From contig CACAIR010000008.1 in the NCBI GenBank assembly GCA_902532565.1, positions 1 to 36,599 of the forward strand: a DNA stretch of 36,599 bases, written 5' to 3'. Each line of letters begins with the position of its first letter. The stretch's first letter is position 1. Positions 9,522-21,398 of this stretch are shown piece by piece. Source of the DNA: an uncultured Pelagibacteraceae bacterium (GTDB taxonomy: Bacteria > Pseudomonadota > Alphaproteobacteria > Pelagibacterales > Pelagibacteraceae). The position numbers and the translations under genes are program-made. The notes beneath the pieces were generated by a model, which saw only the letters and a list, made by a program, of their open reading frames with translations, searched no databases and was not told the origin of the DNA.

Positions 9522-9523
9522 AA

Positions 9524-10315
9524 ATGAATATAAATAGAATTTATGGTCTTTTTTTGAGACATTTTTATTTAATAACTAGATCATTTCCGAGAATTTTAGA
9601 CTTAATTTATTGGCCATCAATTCAAATTACTTTATGGGGTTTTATATCTAATTTTTTTGCAACTTATAGCTCTTATTACAATGGCGCTGTTGGAGTGATT
9701 CTTTCCTGTGCCATTCTGTATGATTTTTTATTTAGAACAAGTATTGGTTTCAACATGTTATTTTTAGAGGAAATTTGGAGTAGAAATTTTACAAATTTAT
9801 TTATCGCCCCTATGAAAATCAGTGAAATCATTTCTGCTCTTGTTTTTACAGCTTTAATTAGAGCACTGATAGGTTTGGTGCCAGCAATACTATTGACTTC
9901 ACCACTATTTGGTATTTCTTTATTTAGTCTTGGGTTACCATTGGCTTTTCTTTTTTTAAGTTTATACATATTTGGTATTACACTAGGTTTGTTTGTATCC
10001 GCAGGTTTATTAAGATTTGGACCATCTTTTGAAAATATAGCCTGGTCAACTATGTTTTTATTAGCCCCTTTTGGCTGCATCTATTATCCCGTAGAAATAT
10101 TACCTAAAATTTTTCAATTAATAGCCTATGCACTCCCGCTGGTCTATATTTTTGAAGAAGCAAGAAATATTTTAGTAAATGGTATGGTTAATTATCAAAA
10201 TATTTTAAATGCTCTTTATCTAAACACATTTTATTTGTTTTTATCTATTTATGTGTTTTATTATTCATTTGATAAAGCAAGAGACAAGGGAACCCTTATA
10301 AATATTGGAGAATAA
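9524..10315 (+). CDS. ABC-2 type transporter permease
   Basis: A 263-residue integral membrane protein with about six hydrophobic segments. It contains the ABC-2 pattern of a cytoplasmic helix followed by RNFTNLFIAPM, resembling the R-x-x-x-x-x-x-x-x-(S/A)-P-(I/M) region of NodJ/DrrB-like permeases, and a C-terminal CIYYPVEILPKIFQ segment like the family's (F/Y)-P-(L/V)-x-x-L-P-x-x-(L/I) motif. It partners the ATPase two bases upstream. Its stop codon directly abuts the CCA end of the convergent tRNA-Arg. Substrate is not evident; the tsaC link is positional only. Confidence 0.87.
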   Translation: MNINRIYGLFLRHFYLITRSFPRILDLIYWPSIQITLWGFISNFFATYSSYYNGAVGVILSCAILYDFLFRTSIGFNMLFLEEIWSRNFTNLFIAPMKISEIISALVFTALIRALIGLVPAILLTSPLFGISLFSLGLPLAFLFLSLYIFGITLGLFVSAGLLRFGPSFENIAWSTMFLLAPFGCIYYPVEILPKIFQLIAYALPLVYIFEEARNILVNGMVNYQNILNALYLNTFYLFLSIYVFYYSFDKARDKGTLINIGE

Positions 10316-10392
10316 TGGTGCGCCTGCTAGGAGTCGAACCCAGAACCTCCTGATCCGAAGTCAGGCGCTCTATCCAGTTGAGCTACAAGCGC
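10316..10392 (-). tRNA. tRNA-Arg (anticodon TCG)
   Basis: On the minus strand a 77-base cloverleaf folds. The acceptor GCGCTTG pairs with CAGGCGC (one G-T wobble). The D stem is GCTC/GAGC, the anticodon stem CCTGA/TCAGG around loop CTTCGGA (anticodon TCG), and the T arm CTGGG-TTCGACT-CCTAG. Discriminator A and an encoded CCA follow. It would read CGA and, with an unmodified U34, other CGN Arg codons. It is convergent with the permease gene (zero spacing at 10315/10316) and divergent from rluD (23 bases). On the minus strand a TATATT ends about 10 bases before the tRNA 5' end. Confidence 0.97.
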
Positions 10393-10415
10393 GTATAATA
10401 TTAATATATTATTTT
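10393..10415. promoter_or_regulatory. 23-base divergent promoter region (tRNA-Arg / rluD)
   Basis: The whole gap is A/T apart from its first base. On the plus strand TATAAT (10394-10399) would start transcription about 10 bases before the rluD ATG. On the minus strand TATATT (10403-10408) would start transcription about 3 bases before the tRNA-Arg 5' end. The two -10 elements overlap in one short segment, so both promoters cannot be fully occupied together, and -35 contacts would have to lie within the two genes. Inferred from hexamer match and spacing. Confidence 0.4.
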
Positions 10416-11405
10416 ATGGAAAAAAAAATAAATTTAATTGTAGATGAAAAAGACCAAAATACTAGAGTTGACTCCTTTATCAACAAGTATAACAAAGAAA
10501 TAAGTAGAACTAGAATAAAAAATTTAATTTTAGATAAAAATTTGAGAATTAATAATCAAATAATTCAAGACCCATCAAAAAAGTTATCTTCGAATGATAA
10601 AATTAATATCCAAATTCCACAACCTAAAAAGGCATCTTTAAAACCTTATAAGTTCAATCTTGATATAGTTTATGAAGATGATGATTTAATTGTAATTAAT
10701 AAACCAGCAGGAATTGTTATGCACCCAGGGGCGGGAAATTATGATAACACAATAGTAAATGCCTTAATAAACTACGATAAAAAATTATCATATAGAATTG
10801 GAGATGAATTAAGGCCAGGAATTGTTCATCGAATTGACAAAAATACTTCTGGCTTGGTAGTTATAGCAAAAAATAATTTTACACATGAAAATTTATCTTT
10901 TCAATTTAATAAACATACAATTTTAAGATCATATCAATTACTTATTTGGGGAAAATTAAGACCATCTAAGGGTAGAATTGAAAATTATATTAGGAGAAGT
11001 TCAAAGAATCGCCAATTAATGGAAGTGAGTCAAACAAAAGGAAAAAAAGCTGTCACAAATTATGAAACTTTAGAATTTTTTGAAAATAAAGATACTCCCA
11101 CATTATCACTTGTTGAGTGTAAATTGGAAACAGGTAGAACTCACCAAATAAGAGTTCATATGAATTATTTAGGAAATAGCATTGTTGGAGATGATAAATA
11201 TAAAAAAAAATTTAAAAAAATTAAAAATGTAGATGATGAGCTTTATAATCTTCTAATAGGTTTAAATAGACAATTCTTACATGCAAAAACCTTAGGTTTT
11301 TTTCACCCCAAAAAAAAGAAAGAGATGATTTTTAGCTCAAAGTTACCACTAGAGCTTAGTAATATCTTAAAAAAGCTAGGAAAAACAAAAAAACTAAATC
11401 ATTGA
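10416..11405 (+). CDS. rluD: 23S rRNA pseudouridine synthase, RluA/RluD family
   Basis: A 329-residue protein from the ATG at 10416. The frame is open further upstream, but that extension would read through the antisense of tRNA-Arg and has no homology, so I reject it. An N-terminal S4 RNA-binding domain (about 14-75, RVDSFINKY...SRTRIKNLI) precedes the catalytic domain with NKPAGIVMHPG (95-105) and RIDKNTSGLVV (139-149), where Asp141 is the catalytic Asp. C-terminal GRTHQIRVHMNYLGNSIVGD is also diagnostic. RluD modifies helix 69 of 23S rRNA; RluA/RluC specificity cannot be strictly excluded. It precedes rpoH by 32 bases. Confidence 0.92.
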   Translation: MEKKINLIVDEKDQNTRVDSFINKYNKEISRTRIKNLILDKNLRINNQIIQDPSKKLSSNDKINIQIPQPKKASLKPYKFNLDIVYEDDDLIVINKPAGIVMHPGAGNYDNTIVNALINYDKKLSYRIGDELRPGIVHRIDKNTSGLVVIAKNNFTHENLSFQFNKHTILRSYQLLIWGKLRPSKGRIENYIRRSSKNRQLMEVSQTKGKKAVTNYETLEFFENKDTPTLSLVECKLETGRTHQIRVHMNYLGNSIVGDDKYKKKFKKIKNVDDELYNLLIGLNRQFLHAKTLGFFHPKKKKEMIFSSKLPLELSNILKKLGKTKKLNH

Positions 11406-11437
11406 AATATAAAAATATTTAATTAAATAAACTATCG

Positions 11438-14432
<2,995 letters not shown>

Positions 14433-14433
14433 A

Positions 14434-15765
14434 TTATTTTATTTTTTTTACAATAATATTTACGCATTTAGAAAGAAGAACTTTACTATCACTTTCTCCC
14501 ATTACTCTTATTTTTGACTCTGTTCCTGATTTTCTAACTAATATTCTACCTTTGCCCTTTATTAATTTTGATGCGAATTTTATGGAACGTTTTATCTCAG
14601 CACTATTAATTATACTTTTATCCTTGACCTCAATATTTTTTAATAGCTGAGGTATTTTTATAAATTTATTAAAAAATTCGCTTGCTTTTTTTCCTTTTCT
14701 CAGTGAAAACAAAGACTCTAGAGCCACAAGTAAACCATCGCCAGTTGTTGCAAATTTTCCTAAAATGATGTGTCCTGACTGCTCCCCACCTAAATTAAAT
14801 TTATATTTTTGCATTTTTTCCTTCACATATCTATCACCAACATTAGCACGAATAAATTTAATACCTTCTTTTTTAAAATACTTTTCTAAACCATAATTAG
14901 ACATCATTGTGCCAACTACTCCACCTTTTAGCATTTTTTTACTTTTCCATCTTGTTGCTAAAGCAGCGAGAATTTGATCTCCATCTATAATATTGCTTTT
15001 TTCATCACACATAATAATTCTATCAGCATCACCATCTAAAGAAATGCCAATATGTGCTTTATTCCTTTTTACTGCGGACCTGATTTTTTCTGGGAATGTT
15101 GACCCACAATTTTTATTTATATTCAAACCATTAGGATTTACTCCTATTGATATTACTTTAGCTCCCAACGATCTTAATAATTCTGGTCCTGCTTTATAAC
15201 CAGCTCCATTTGCACAATCAATTACAATTCGTAATCCTCTTAAGTTAAATTCTTTAGAAAAATTCTTTTTTAAAATATCGATATAATCTTTTGTTCCACT
15301 TTCTAATCTTTTAACTCTACCCAATTTTTCTGGTTTCGAGAGATTTTTTACAATCTTTTTATCAATTAGACTTTCAATTTTTTTTTCTATCTTATCTGAT
15401 AATTTCATTCCATCAGGACCAAATAATTTTAAACCATTGTCATGATGTGGATTGTGAGAAGCAGTAATCATAATTCCCATATTTGCTTTCATCACTTTTG
15501 TAAGCATAGCTAGCCCATTTGTTGGAAGCGGACCTAAAGTAAAGACATGCATTCCTGCTGATGCTAATCCAGATACTAATGCTGGTTCTAAAGTATAGCC
15601 CGACAGTCTCGTATCTTTAGCAATAATAGCTATTTGTTTTTTTTTTTTTTGAGACTTAAAATAAGTCCCACTTGCAAGGCCAAATTTAAAAAACATATCT
15701 CCATTGATATTTTTACTATTTATAGCTCCTCTTATACCATCAGTGCCAAAATATTTTTTTGTCAT
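14434..15765 (-). CDS. glmM: Phosphoglucosamine mutase
   Basis: A 443-residue enzyme interconverting glucosamine 6-phosphate and 1-phosphate, en route to UDP-GlcNAc for peptidoglycan and LPS. It begins KKYFGTDGIRG. The active-site phosphoserine is Ser103 in ITASHNPH (100-107). A metal-binding DGDADR loop lies near 240-245, GEQSGH near 329-334, and RKSGTESKIRVM at the C-terminus binds phosphate. All family motifs are intact. A 14-base poly-A run (sense strand, 15637-15650) encodes Lys39-Lys43. The gene shares one base with the end of folP. Confidence 0.96.
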   Translation of the reverse strand: MTKKYFGTDGIRGAINSKNINGDMFFKFGLASGTYFKSQKKKKQIAIIAKDTRLSGYTLEPALVSGLASAGMHVFTLGPLPTNGLAMLTKVMKANMGIMITASHNPHHDNGLKLFGPDGMKLSDKIEKKIESLIDKKIVKNLSKPEKLGRVKRLESGTKDYIDILKKNFSKEFNLRGLRIVIDCANGAGYKAGPELLRSLGAKVISIGVNPNGLNINKNCGSTFPEKIRSAVKRNKAHIGISLDGDADRIIMCDEKSNIIDGDQILAALATRWKSKKMLKGGVVGTMMSNYGLEKYFKKEGIKFIRANVGDRYVKEKMQKYKFNLGGEQSGHIILGKFATTGDGLLVALESLFSLRKGKKASEFFNKFIKIPQLLKNIEVKDKSIINSAEIKRSIKFASKLIKGKGRILVRKSGTESKIRVMGESDSKVLLSKCVNIIVKKIK

Positions 15766-16817
15766 TAATTATTTACAATTTTTTTAAAAACTTTTATGCC
15801 TTGAATTATTTCATTAACATCGTGAATTCTTAAAATTTGGACTCCTTGCATCATTAAATAAATTGAGGAAGCCATTGTTCCGCCAATTCGTAATTTAGTA
15901 TCATTTTTTCCAGACAATTTCCCAATAAAACTTTTTCTAGAATTACCTACAAGTATAGGAAAACCCAATGAATGAAAAATAGAAATATTATGTATCAAAC
16001 TCATATTATGTTTCAAATTTTTTCCAAAACCTATCCCTGGATCTAAAATTATGTTATTATGATTTATACCAATCGATCTCAGTAATTTTATTTTTTCTTC
16101 AAAAAAATCATAAACATCTAACAATTCATTTTTATAAGTTGGATTTTTTTGCATATATTCAGGAGTGCCTTTTGAATGATGGATTACAAAAGGAATTTGG
16201 TATTTTTTTAGAATTTTTAATGTTTGGCTATCAAAACTTAATCCTGAAATATCGTTTATTAACTTTACACCAAGCTTTATACCTTTCTTCATGATATTTG
16301 ATTTTCTTGTATCTAAAGATAAGGGTATTTTTTTGCCGAGTAATTTTAAAATTCTGCTAACTCTAGTCCACTCTAAATTTTCTTTAATCTTTTTTGATCC
16401 TGGCTTTGTTGATTCACCACCCACATCAATTAGGCTTGCGCCTGAATTAAATAAATGAGAGGCATGTTTGACTCCCTTTTTTTCTGTATTAAATTTTCCT
16501 CCATCTGAAAAACTATCAGGTGTTAAATTCAAAACACCCAATATATTTGGAATATTTTCAAAATTAAAATTAGAAAAATTTTTTTTTCTTGATGAAATTT
16601 TTTTAAGATCAAGATTTATTTTGTTTTTTAGAGGTTTTGCTAAATTTTTTATTTTATTTATAGAAATTTTTTTCTTTGATTTCCTTGTGATAATTTCTAT
16701 TTGATCAAAAGAAATTTCATCAATATTATGTAAAGATACAGTTTTTTTTTTTCTTACTAACTTTTTAGATTGTTTACCATAATAGAAATTACACACTCTC
16801 GTGTAATATCTAGACAT
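15765..16817 (-). CDS. folP: Dihydropteroate synthase
   Basis: A 350-residue enzyme joining pABA and DHPPP into dihydropteroate for folate synthesis. The TIM-barrel core begins at about 91 with NILGVLNLTPDSFSDGG (91-107) and DVGGESTKPG (131-140), followed by INDISG and a C-terminal (K/R)-x-H-D-V segment. About 90 N-terminal residues precede the core, starting MSRYYTRVCNFYYG. Such an extension occurs in other alphaproteobacterial FolP proteins, which supports the start, although here it is very Lys/Ile-rich. The gene sits between ftsH and glmM, with 5 bases to ftsH. Confidence 0.93.
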   Translation of the reverse strand: MSRYYTRVCNFYYGKQSKKLVRKKKTVSLHNIDEISFDQIEIITRKSKKKISINKIKNLAKPLKNKINLDLKKISSRKKNFSNFNFENIPNILGVLNLTPDSFSDGGKFNTEKKGVKHASHLFNSGASLIDVGGESTKPGSKKIKENLEWTRVSRILKLLGKKIPLSLDTRKSNIMKKGIKLGVKLINDISGLSFDSQTLKILKKYQIPFVIHHSKGTPEYMQKNPTYKNELLDVYDFFEEKIKLLRSIGINHNNIILDPGIGFGKNLKHNMSLIHNISIFHSLGFPILVGNSRKSFIGKLSGKNDTKLRIGGTMASSIYLMMQGVQILRIHDVNEIIQGIKVFKKIVNN

Positions 16818-16822
16818 TTAAA

Positions 16823-18724
16823 TTAATGAACAATTTTTGGTTTTAGGCCCAATACATCCATCGCTGAACCTTTGTCATCTTCAGCTTTTAAATCTTGTTT
16901 ATCTGCGGGATAAATATCTTTATTAATGATATTTTCAATTTCTTCACCTGTTAAAGTTTCATAAGTCATAAGAGCTTTAGCAATTTTGTGTAAATCATCA
17001 ATTTTTTCAGTCAAAATTTCTCTAGCTTTATTATAACCCTCGTCAACTAGTTTCCTAATTTCCTTATCTATTTTTTTTGCAACTTCTTCAGAAACAGATT
17101 GTGTCTGTGTTACTGATCTTCCTAAAAAAACTTCTTCTTGGTTTTCTCCATATTCGACTGGGCCCATTTCTTCACTCATTCCATATTTAGTTACCATTGC
17201 TCTAGCTAGCTGGGTTGCTTGATTAATATCTGATCCTGAGCCTCCGCCAGCTCCAGTAGATATATTATCTTTTCCAAAAATTACTTCTTCTGCAACTCTT
17301 CCTCCAAAACATACGGCTAATCTAGCTTTTAAATATTTAATTGAAAAACCGTGTTTATCTCTCTCTGGTAAATTCATTACCATACCTAAAGCTCTCCCTC
17401 TTGGAATAATTGTTGCTTTATGAATTGGGTCATAACTGGGCATATTAAAAGATACTAAAGCATGACCGCCTTCATGGTATGCTGTTAATTTTTTTTCATC
17501 TTCAGTCATTACCATCGAACGCCTCTCTGCTCCCATCATTACTTTATCTTTAGCTTCCTCAAAATCATTAAGAGTAACTATCCTTTTATTTTTTCTTGCA
17601 GCTAATAATGCAGCCTCGTTAACTATATTAGCAAGGTCCGCTCCTGAGAAACCAGGCGTTCCTCTTGCAATAGTTCTTAAATTTACGTCTGGGGCCATTT
17701 TAATTTTTTTCACATGAACTTTTAAAATTTTTTCTCTTCCAATGATGTCAGGATTTGAAACAACAACCTGTCTATCAAATCTACCTGGTCTCAATAGAGC
17801 TGGGTCAAGTACATCAGGTCTATTTGTTGCTGCAATAATTATCACTCCTTCATTTGTATCAAAACCATCCATTTCAACTAATAACTGATTTAATGTTTGT
17901 TCTCTCTCATCATTACCTCCACCTAGGCCAGCTCCTCTGCTTCTTCCGACAGCATCAATCTCATCAATAAATATTATACATGGTGAGTTTTTCTTACCTT
18001 GTTCAAACATATCCCTAACTCTTGAAGCTCCTACTCCTACAAACATTTCCACAAAGTCTGATCCTGAAATTGTAAAAAAAGGTACTCCAGCTTCTCCAGC
18101 TATGGCTCTGGCTAACAAAGTTTTACCAGTACCTGGAGGTCCTACTAGTAAAGCACCTCTTGGAATTTTTCCACCAAGCCTGCTAAATTTTTTTGGATCT
18201 TTTAAAAATTCTACAATTTCCTCAACTTCCTCTTTAGCTTCCTCAACGCCTGCAACATCATTAAAAGTTACTTTACCTTTCAACTCATTCATCATTTTAG
18301 CTTTAGATCTTCCAAAGCCCATTGCACCACCTTTTCCACCTTGCATTTGACGCATGAAAAAAATCCAAACTGCTATTAATAATAACATTGGAAACCAAGA
18401 TAATAGTACACCAAATAATGACGGCATTTTTTCCTCTATTGGGGCAGCAGATATACTGACGCCTTTTTCGGATAACTTTTCAATTAAATTTGGATCATTT
18501 GGAGCATATGTAGAAAAGCTATTTCCATTAGAGTAAACTCCTTTAATATTATTTCCTTGAATTTCGACTTTTACAATTTCCCCGTCATCTACAGAAGTTA
18601 AAAAATCTGAGAAAATGATTTGATTACCTCCTCTTACATTTGATTGAGGATTTTTAAACATATTATACAAACCTATCGTCAAAAAAACGATTACAGCCCA
18701 CATAGCTAAATTTTTAAAATTCAT
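16823..18724 (-). CDS. ftsH: ATP-dependent zinc metalloprotease FtsH
   Basis: A 633-residue membrane AAA+ protease degrading misassembled membrane proteins and, in many proteobacteria, RpoH. There are two membrane helices (about 5-22 and 104-124) flanking a periplasmic domain. Walker A is GPPGTGKT (195-202), Walker B IIFIDEID (250-257), and the second region of homology contains [18 protein letters not shown]. The zinc site HEGGH is at 417-421. Length and motifs are normal. A Shine-Dalgarno-like AAGGA lies 4 bases before the ATG and a promoter candidate sits in the gap to tilS. RpoH encoded at 11438 is a plausible substrate by analogy. Confidence 0.98.
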   Translation of the reverse strand: MNFKNLAMWAVIVFLTIGLYNMFKNPQSNVRGGNQIIFSDFLTSVDDGEIVKVEIQGNNIKGVYSNGNSFSTYAPNDPNLIEKLSEKGVSISAAPIEEKMPSLFGVLLSWFPMLLLIAVWIFFMRQMQGGKGGAMGFGRSKAKMMNELKGKVTFNDVAGVEEAKEEVEEIVEFLKDPKKFSRLGGKIPRGALLVGPPGTGKTLLARAIAGEAGVPFFTISGSDFVEMFVGVGASRVRDMFEQGKKNSPCIIFIDEIDAVGRSRGAGLGGGNDEREQTLNQLLVEMDGFDTNEGVIIIAATNRPDVLDPALLRPGRFDRQVVVSNPDIIGREKILKVHVKKIKMAPDVNLRTIARGTPGFSGADLANIVNEAALLAARKNKRIVTLNDFEEAKDKVMMGAERRSMVMTEDEKKLTAYHEGGHALVSFNMPSYDPIHKATIIPRGRALGMVMNLPERDKHGFSIKYLKARLAVCFGGRVAEEVIFGKDNISTGAGGGSGSDINQATQLARAMVTKYGMSEEMGPVEYGENQEEVFLGRSVTQTQSVSEEVAKKIDKEIRKLVDEGYNKAREILTEKIDDLHKIAKALMTYETLTGEEIENIINKDIYPADKQDLKAEDDKGSAMDVLGLKPKIVH

Positions 18725-18740
18725 ACGATCCTTAAGATAA

Positions 18741-18768
18741 GAATTATTAACAATTAAACAAGTGTCAA
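18741..18768 (-). promoter_or_regulatory. Candidate ftsH promoter
   Basis: The 46-base tilS-ftsH gap holds a consensus TTGACA on the minus strand (18763-18768). At 16 bases spacing there is a weaker -10, TAATTC (18741-18746). This would give ftsH and the genes after it their own start within the long leftward block. No sigma-32-like CCCCAT element is seen at the right distance. Confidence 0.4.
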
Positions 18769-18770
18769 AA

Positions 18771-19796
18771 TTAGTACTCTTTTGTTATAATTACTGTCTG
18801 ATTGACCTTTTTTATAATACAACCAGATAATGTTTCTTTTTTAAGTGTGTCATTATTGATCTTTTCTAAAACACTATCTATTTTTTTTCCTCTTGGAGCA
18901 AAATAATTTCCACCTATAGTCTTTAATGAGATAGAAAAAGATCTGAAAGTTATCTCATAAGGTTGTTTAAAAAAATTTTTATTTAAAAGTAATTTTTTAT
19001 TATCTTTATCTAAAAATGAATTTAATTTACGATTTTGCTCAGTATAGAACTGGATAGCATTATTTGAGCTTTTTAAGTTTTTCAATGTTAATAATAGCTT
19101 TTCTTTTTCAAGTCCACTTTTCTTAAAATCATTGATAATTTTTCTTATCTGTATTCTTTTAAAATAAACATTTTCATTTGAAGGATCTTTTACAAAAAAT
19201 TTAAACACAATCTTTGAAACATATTCTAAATCTTTTTTTTCAAAATCTAATAAAGGTCTATATAAATTAATTCTATCTATACTTGTTTTTTTTTCAAGAG
19301 AAGTCAAACCTTTCAATCCACTCCCCCTAATCATTCTTATGAAGAAATTTTCAAATAAATCGTCTAAGTGATGACCTACTACTAAATTTGTGCATTTCAA
19401 ACTTTTACATTTTGAAAATAAAAGTTCATACCTTTTTTTTCTGGCCAATGACTGAATGTTTCTTAATGGTTTTTTTCCATTCCAAGTTAATATTTTTACC
19501 TCTATACCAAAATCATTTAAAACTTTTTTTACTTTTTTTGCTTCACTCGTTGAAGATTTTCTTAATTTGTGATCTACAATCAAAAACGTACATCTTAGAT
19601 TATATTTTATTGAAAAAACTTTAGCCAAGAAAGCTAGAGCAAGGCTATCTGACCCTCCAGATACAGCAACAGCAAAGCTTTTGTTAATTTCAAAATTTTT
19701 TTCAAATTTTTTGAATAAATCTTTAATTCTTTTATTTGATAATTTTGATATTAGATTTTTAGGAGTTTTGGTTACATTCAAATTTTTGAGACTCAT
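18771..19796 (-). CDS. tilS: tRNA(Ile)-lysidine synthetase
   Basis: An N-type ATP pyrophosphatase that converts C34 of tRNA-Ile(CAU) to lysidine so that it reads AUA, a frequent codon in such an AT-rich genome. The PP-loop SGGSDS lies at residues 46-51 from the chosen ATG, followed by VDHKLR and GHHLDD. The ATG at 19794-19796 gives 341 residues and overlaps cpoB by 38 bases. A further in-frame ATG at 19847 would lengthen the overlap to 89 bases and add 17 residues with no homology. The C-terminal domain is short and poorly conserved. Gene order cpoB-tilS-ftsH is the usual alphaproteobacterial one. Confidence 0.9.
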   Translation of the reverse strand: MSLKNLNVTKTPKNLISKLSNKRIKDLFKKFEKNFEINKSFAVAVSGGSDSLALAFLAKVFSIKYNLRCTFLIVDHKLRKSSTSEAKKVKKVLNDFGIEVKILTWNGKKPLRNIQSLARKKRYELLFSKCKSLKCTNLVVGHHLDDLFENFFIRMIRGSGLKGLTSLEKKTSIDRINLYRPLLDFEKKDLEYVSKIVFKFFVKDPSNENVYFKRIQIRKIINDFKKSGLEKEKLLLTLKNLKSSNNAIQFYTEQNRKLNSFLDKDNKKLLLNKNFFKQPYEITFRSFSISLKTIGGNYFAPRGKKIDSVLEKINNDTLKKETLSGCIIKKVNQTVIITKEY

Positions 19797-20745
19797 ATTT
19801 GGCTTTTTGGATAACAGATTGATTTGCTTTTGGATATTGTTTTTCAACCCCGTTTATCATTTTACATCCTTGATCTTTTTCTCCAATTTGTACCATCGAA
19901 ACTCCTAATTTTAATAAATTTACAGGAGCCTTTTCTCCTTTTGGATATTTTTGATATCCCTCTAAGTAGGCTGCTGCAGCATCAGTATATAACTGTCTAA
20001 TTCTAAAAGTTTCAGCATACCAATATTGAGCATTACCTGCCAACTCATGTTTTGGATTAGATAGAACAAATTCTCTAAAAGCTCTCTCAGCTGTTGGATA
20101 GTCTCCTACTTTTAAAAAACTAGTTGCAAATTCATATTGTTTATCTGGAGGCTCATTAGGTAAAATTTTTTCTTCAGCTTGAAAAGTCTCTGTTACAATA
20201 GATGCTGTTGTTTCTACAGACTCAATTTTTTGTGTCGTCTCATTTGTTTCTGTATCTTTATAAGAAATAGATCCTAGATCTTGTGGAACTGATGAGCCAG
20301 GCAATACATCGTCGTTATTATCTTGGGAAAGATTTTTTGTAATCTTCTTAATACCTTCGCCAGAATTTATAGAGATTTCTATGTCCTGAAATCTTATTTG
20401 ATTATCGGCTTGAACTTTAGATAATCTATTCGATAATTTATCCAATTTAAAATTTATTTCCTCAAATTTGTTTGTAAGTTGCTGAAATTGATTTTCAATT
20501 TCTGAAAGTTTTAATAAATGTTTAGTAAGAACATCTTCAGAATTTTTATCAAAATTTGATGTTCCTGATGTATTACTATTAATTTCAATTGACCCTGAAT
20601 AAACTGCTTTTTCAAGAGTCTTAATATCTTTTTGAATTAACTCAAGTGTTTCATATATATTGTGATTGTCAGCTAATGAGGTTTTAGGCACACTGAGATT
20701 TATTAAAATTAATAATTTTAATAATAATAAGTTTTTAAATTTCAT
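19759..20745 (-). CDS. cpoB: Tol-Pal associated periplasmic TPR protein CpoB (YbgF)
   Basis: A 328-residue exported protein. The signal peptide is about 1-25 (hydrophobic LLLLKLLILINLSV, likely cleavage after SLA). A coiled-coil region around 50-125 would trimerise, a Ser/Thr/Asn-rich linker follows, and the C-terminal TPR domain from about 200 begins QYEFATSFLKVGDYPTAERAF. CpoB links Tol-Pal constriction to peptidoglycan synthesis in E. coli. It lies downstream of pal as expected, but an intrinsic terminator separates them, so it probably has its own start (a TATAAA is visible on the minus strand near 20759-20764). Its end overlaps tilS. Confidence 0.9.
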   Translation of the reverse strand: MKFKNLLLLKLLILINLSVPKTSLADNHNIYETLELIQKDIKTLEKAVYSGSIEINSNTSGTSNFDKNSEDVLTKHLLKLSEIENQFQQLTNKFEEINFKLDKLSNRLSKVQADNQIRFQDIEISINSGEGIKKITKNLSQDNNDDVLPGSSVPQDLGSISYKDTETNETTQKIESVETTASIVTETFQAEEKILPNEPPDKQYEFATSFLKVGDYPTAERAFREFVLSNPKHELAGNAQYWYAETFRIRQLYTDAAAAYLEGYQKYPKGEKAPVNLLKLGVSMVQIGEKDQGCKMINGVEKQYPKANQSVIQKAKYESQKFECNQNS

Positions 20746-20775
20746 TTTTAAATTAGTTATGTTTATAAAAATGGC

Positions 20776-20815
20776 AAAAAAAAGACCCCTTAATTACTGA
20801 AAATCAAGGGGTCTT
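20776..20815 (-). terminator. Intrinsic terminator after pal
   Basis: AAGACCCCTT (20782-20791) and AAGGGGTCTT (20806-20815) form a perfect 10-base inverted repeat with a 14-base loop. Reading leftward, the second arm runs into eight consecutive T residues (complement of 20776-20783), the classical form for the minus strand. It lies between the pal stop (20834) and the cpoB start (20745), so transcripts from the tol-pal side should end here. It is the only strong stem-loop plus T-tract I found, and it stands out in such an AT-rich window. Confidence 0.85.
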
Positions 20816-20833
20816 AAGTTTTAGAAATATTAA

Positions 20834-21313
20834 TTAATTTGCTTTAACAGTTACTGATCTTCTGTTTTTTGACCACGCTAAAGGATTAGAACCAGAATCA
20901 ACTGGTCTCTCTTTACCGTAACTTAAGACTGATATTCTGTCGGAAGATACACCATAAGTCATTAAATAATCTTTAGCAGCATTTGCTCTTCTTTCACCTA
21001 AAGCTAGGTTATATTCTCTTGTTCCTCTTTCATCTGCGTGACCTTCAAGTACAATTGTAATATTTGAATTTTTTCTTAACCATGTAGCCTGTTTCCTTAA
21101 TGTTTCTCTTGAAGCAGTTGTTAAAACTGACTCATTAGTTGCAAAAAACACTCTGTCTGGCACACCTGAAGCTAAATACTCAACAGTATCTGTACCAGTA
21201 TATACGTCTCCTTGCATTTGACCTGTTGAAACTTTTTTAGTTGCACATGCACTCAATGCAAAACATGCTAGTACAATCAAAAGTGAATTTCTTAAAATTT
21301 TGTTTAATTTCAT
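20834..21313 (-). CDS. pal: Peptidoglycan-associated lipoprotein Pal
   Basis: A 159-residue outer-membrane lipoprotein. The signal peptide ends in lipobox LSAC with lipidated Cys23. The OmpA-like domain (about 55-159) has the DAP-binding region LEGHADERGTREYNLALGERRA. It anchors the outer membrane to peptidoglycan and partners TolB. A strong AAGGAG (21319-21324) lies five bases before the ATG, one of the clearest ribosome sites in the window, and the gene is followed by a strong terminator. The 85-base gap upstream offers only weak promoter hexamers (a TTGAAA at 21369-21374 on the minus strand). High independent expression is likely. Confidence 0.96.
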   Translation of the reverse strand: MKLNKILRNSLLIVLACFALSACATKKVSTGQMQGDVYTGTDTVEYLASGVPDRVFFATNESVLTTASRETLRKQATWLRKNSNITIVLEGHADERGTREYNLALGERRANAAKDYLMTYGVSSDRISVLSYGKERPVDSGSNPLAWSKNRRSVTVKAN

Positions 21314-21398
21314 TATTACTCCTTAATCAATATTTCTAATAACTGATATTTTCACACCTAACTAGACGTTTCAAGTTAAAAAATCAAGTATTTTAAAA

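Noticed and set aside
9676-10080. 134-residue open frame antisense to the ABC-2 permease
   Set aside because: It has no recognisable motif or ribosome site, and the sense frame encodes a clear membrane protein; this is a codon-bias shadow.
10305-10415. 37-residue N-terminal extension of rluD from an in-frame start at 10305
   Set aside because: It reads through the antisense of tRNA-Arg, shows no homology, and the S4 domain begins normally from the ATG at 10416.
15765-16817. folP N-terminal extension as a fusion domain
   Set aside because: A similar N-terminal region precedes the DHPS core in other alphaproteobacteria; the Lys-rich composition follows genome bias.
18741-18768. Sigma-32 promoter before ftsH
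   Set aside because: A TTGACA is present but no CCCCAT-like -10 is found; the site fits a housekeeping promoter better.
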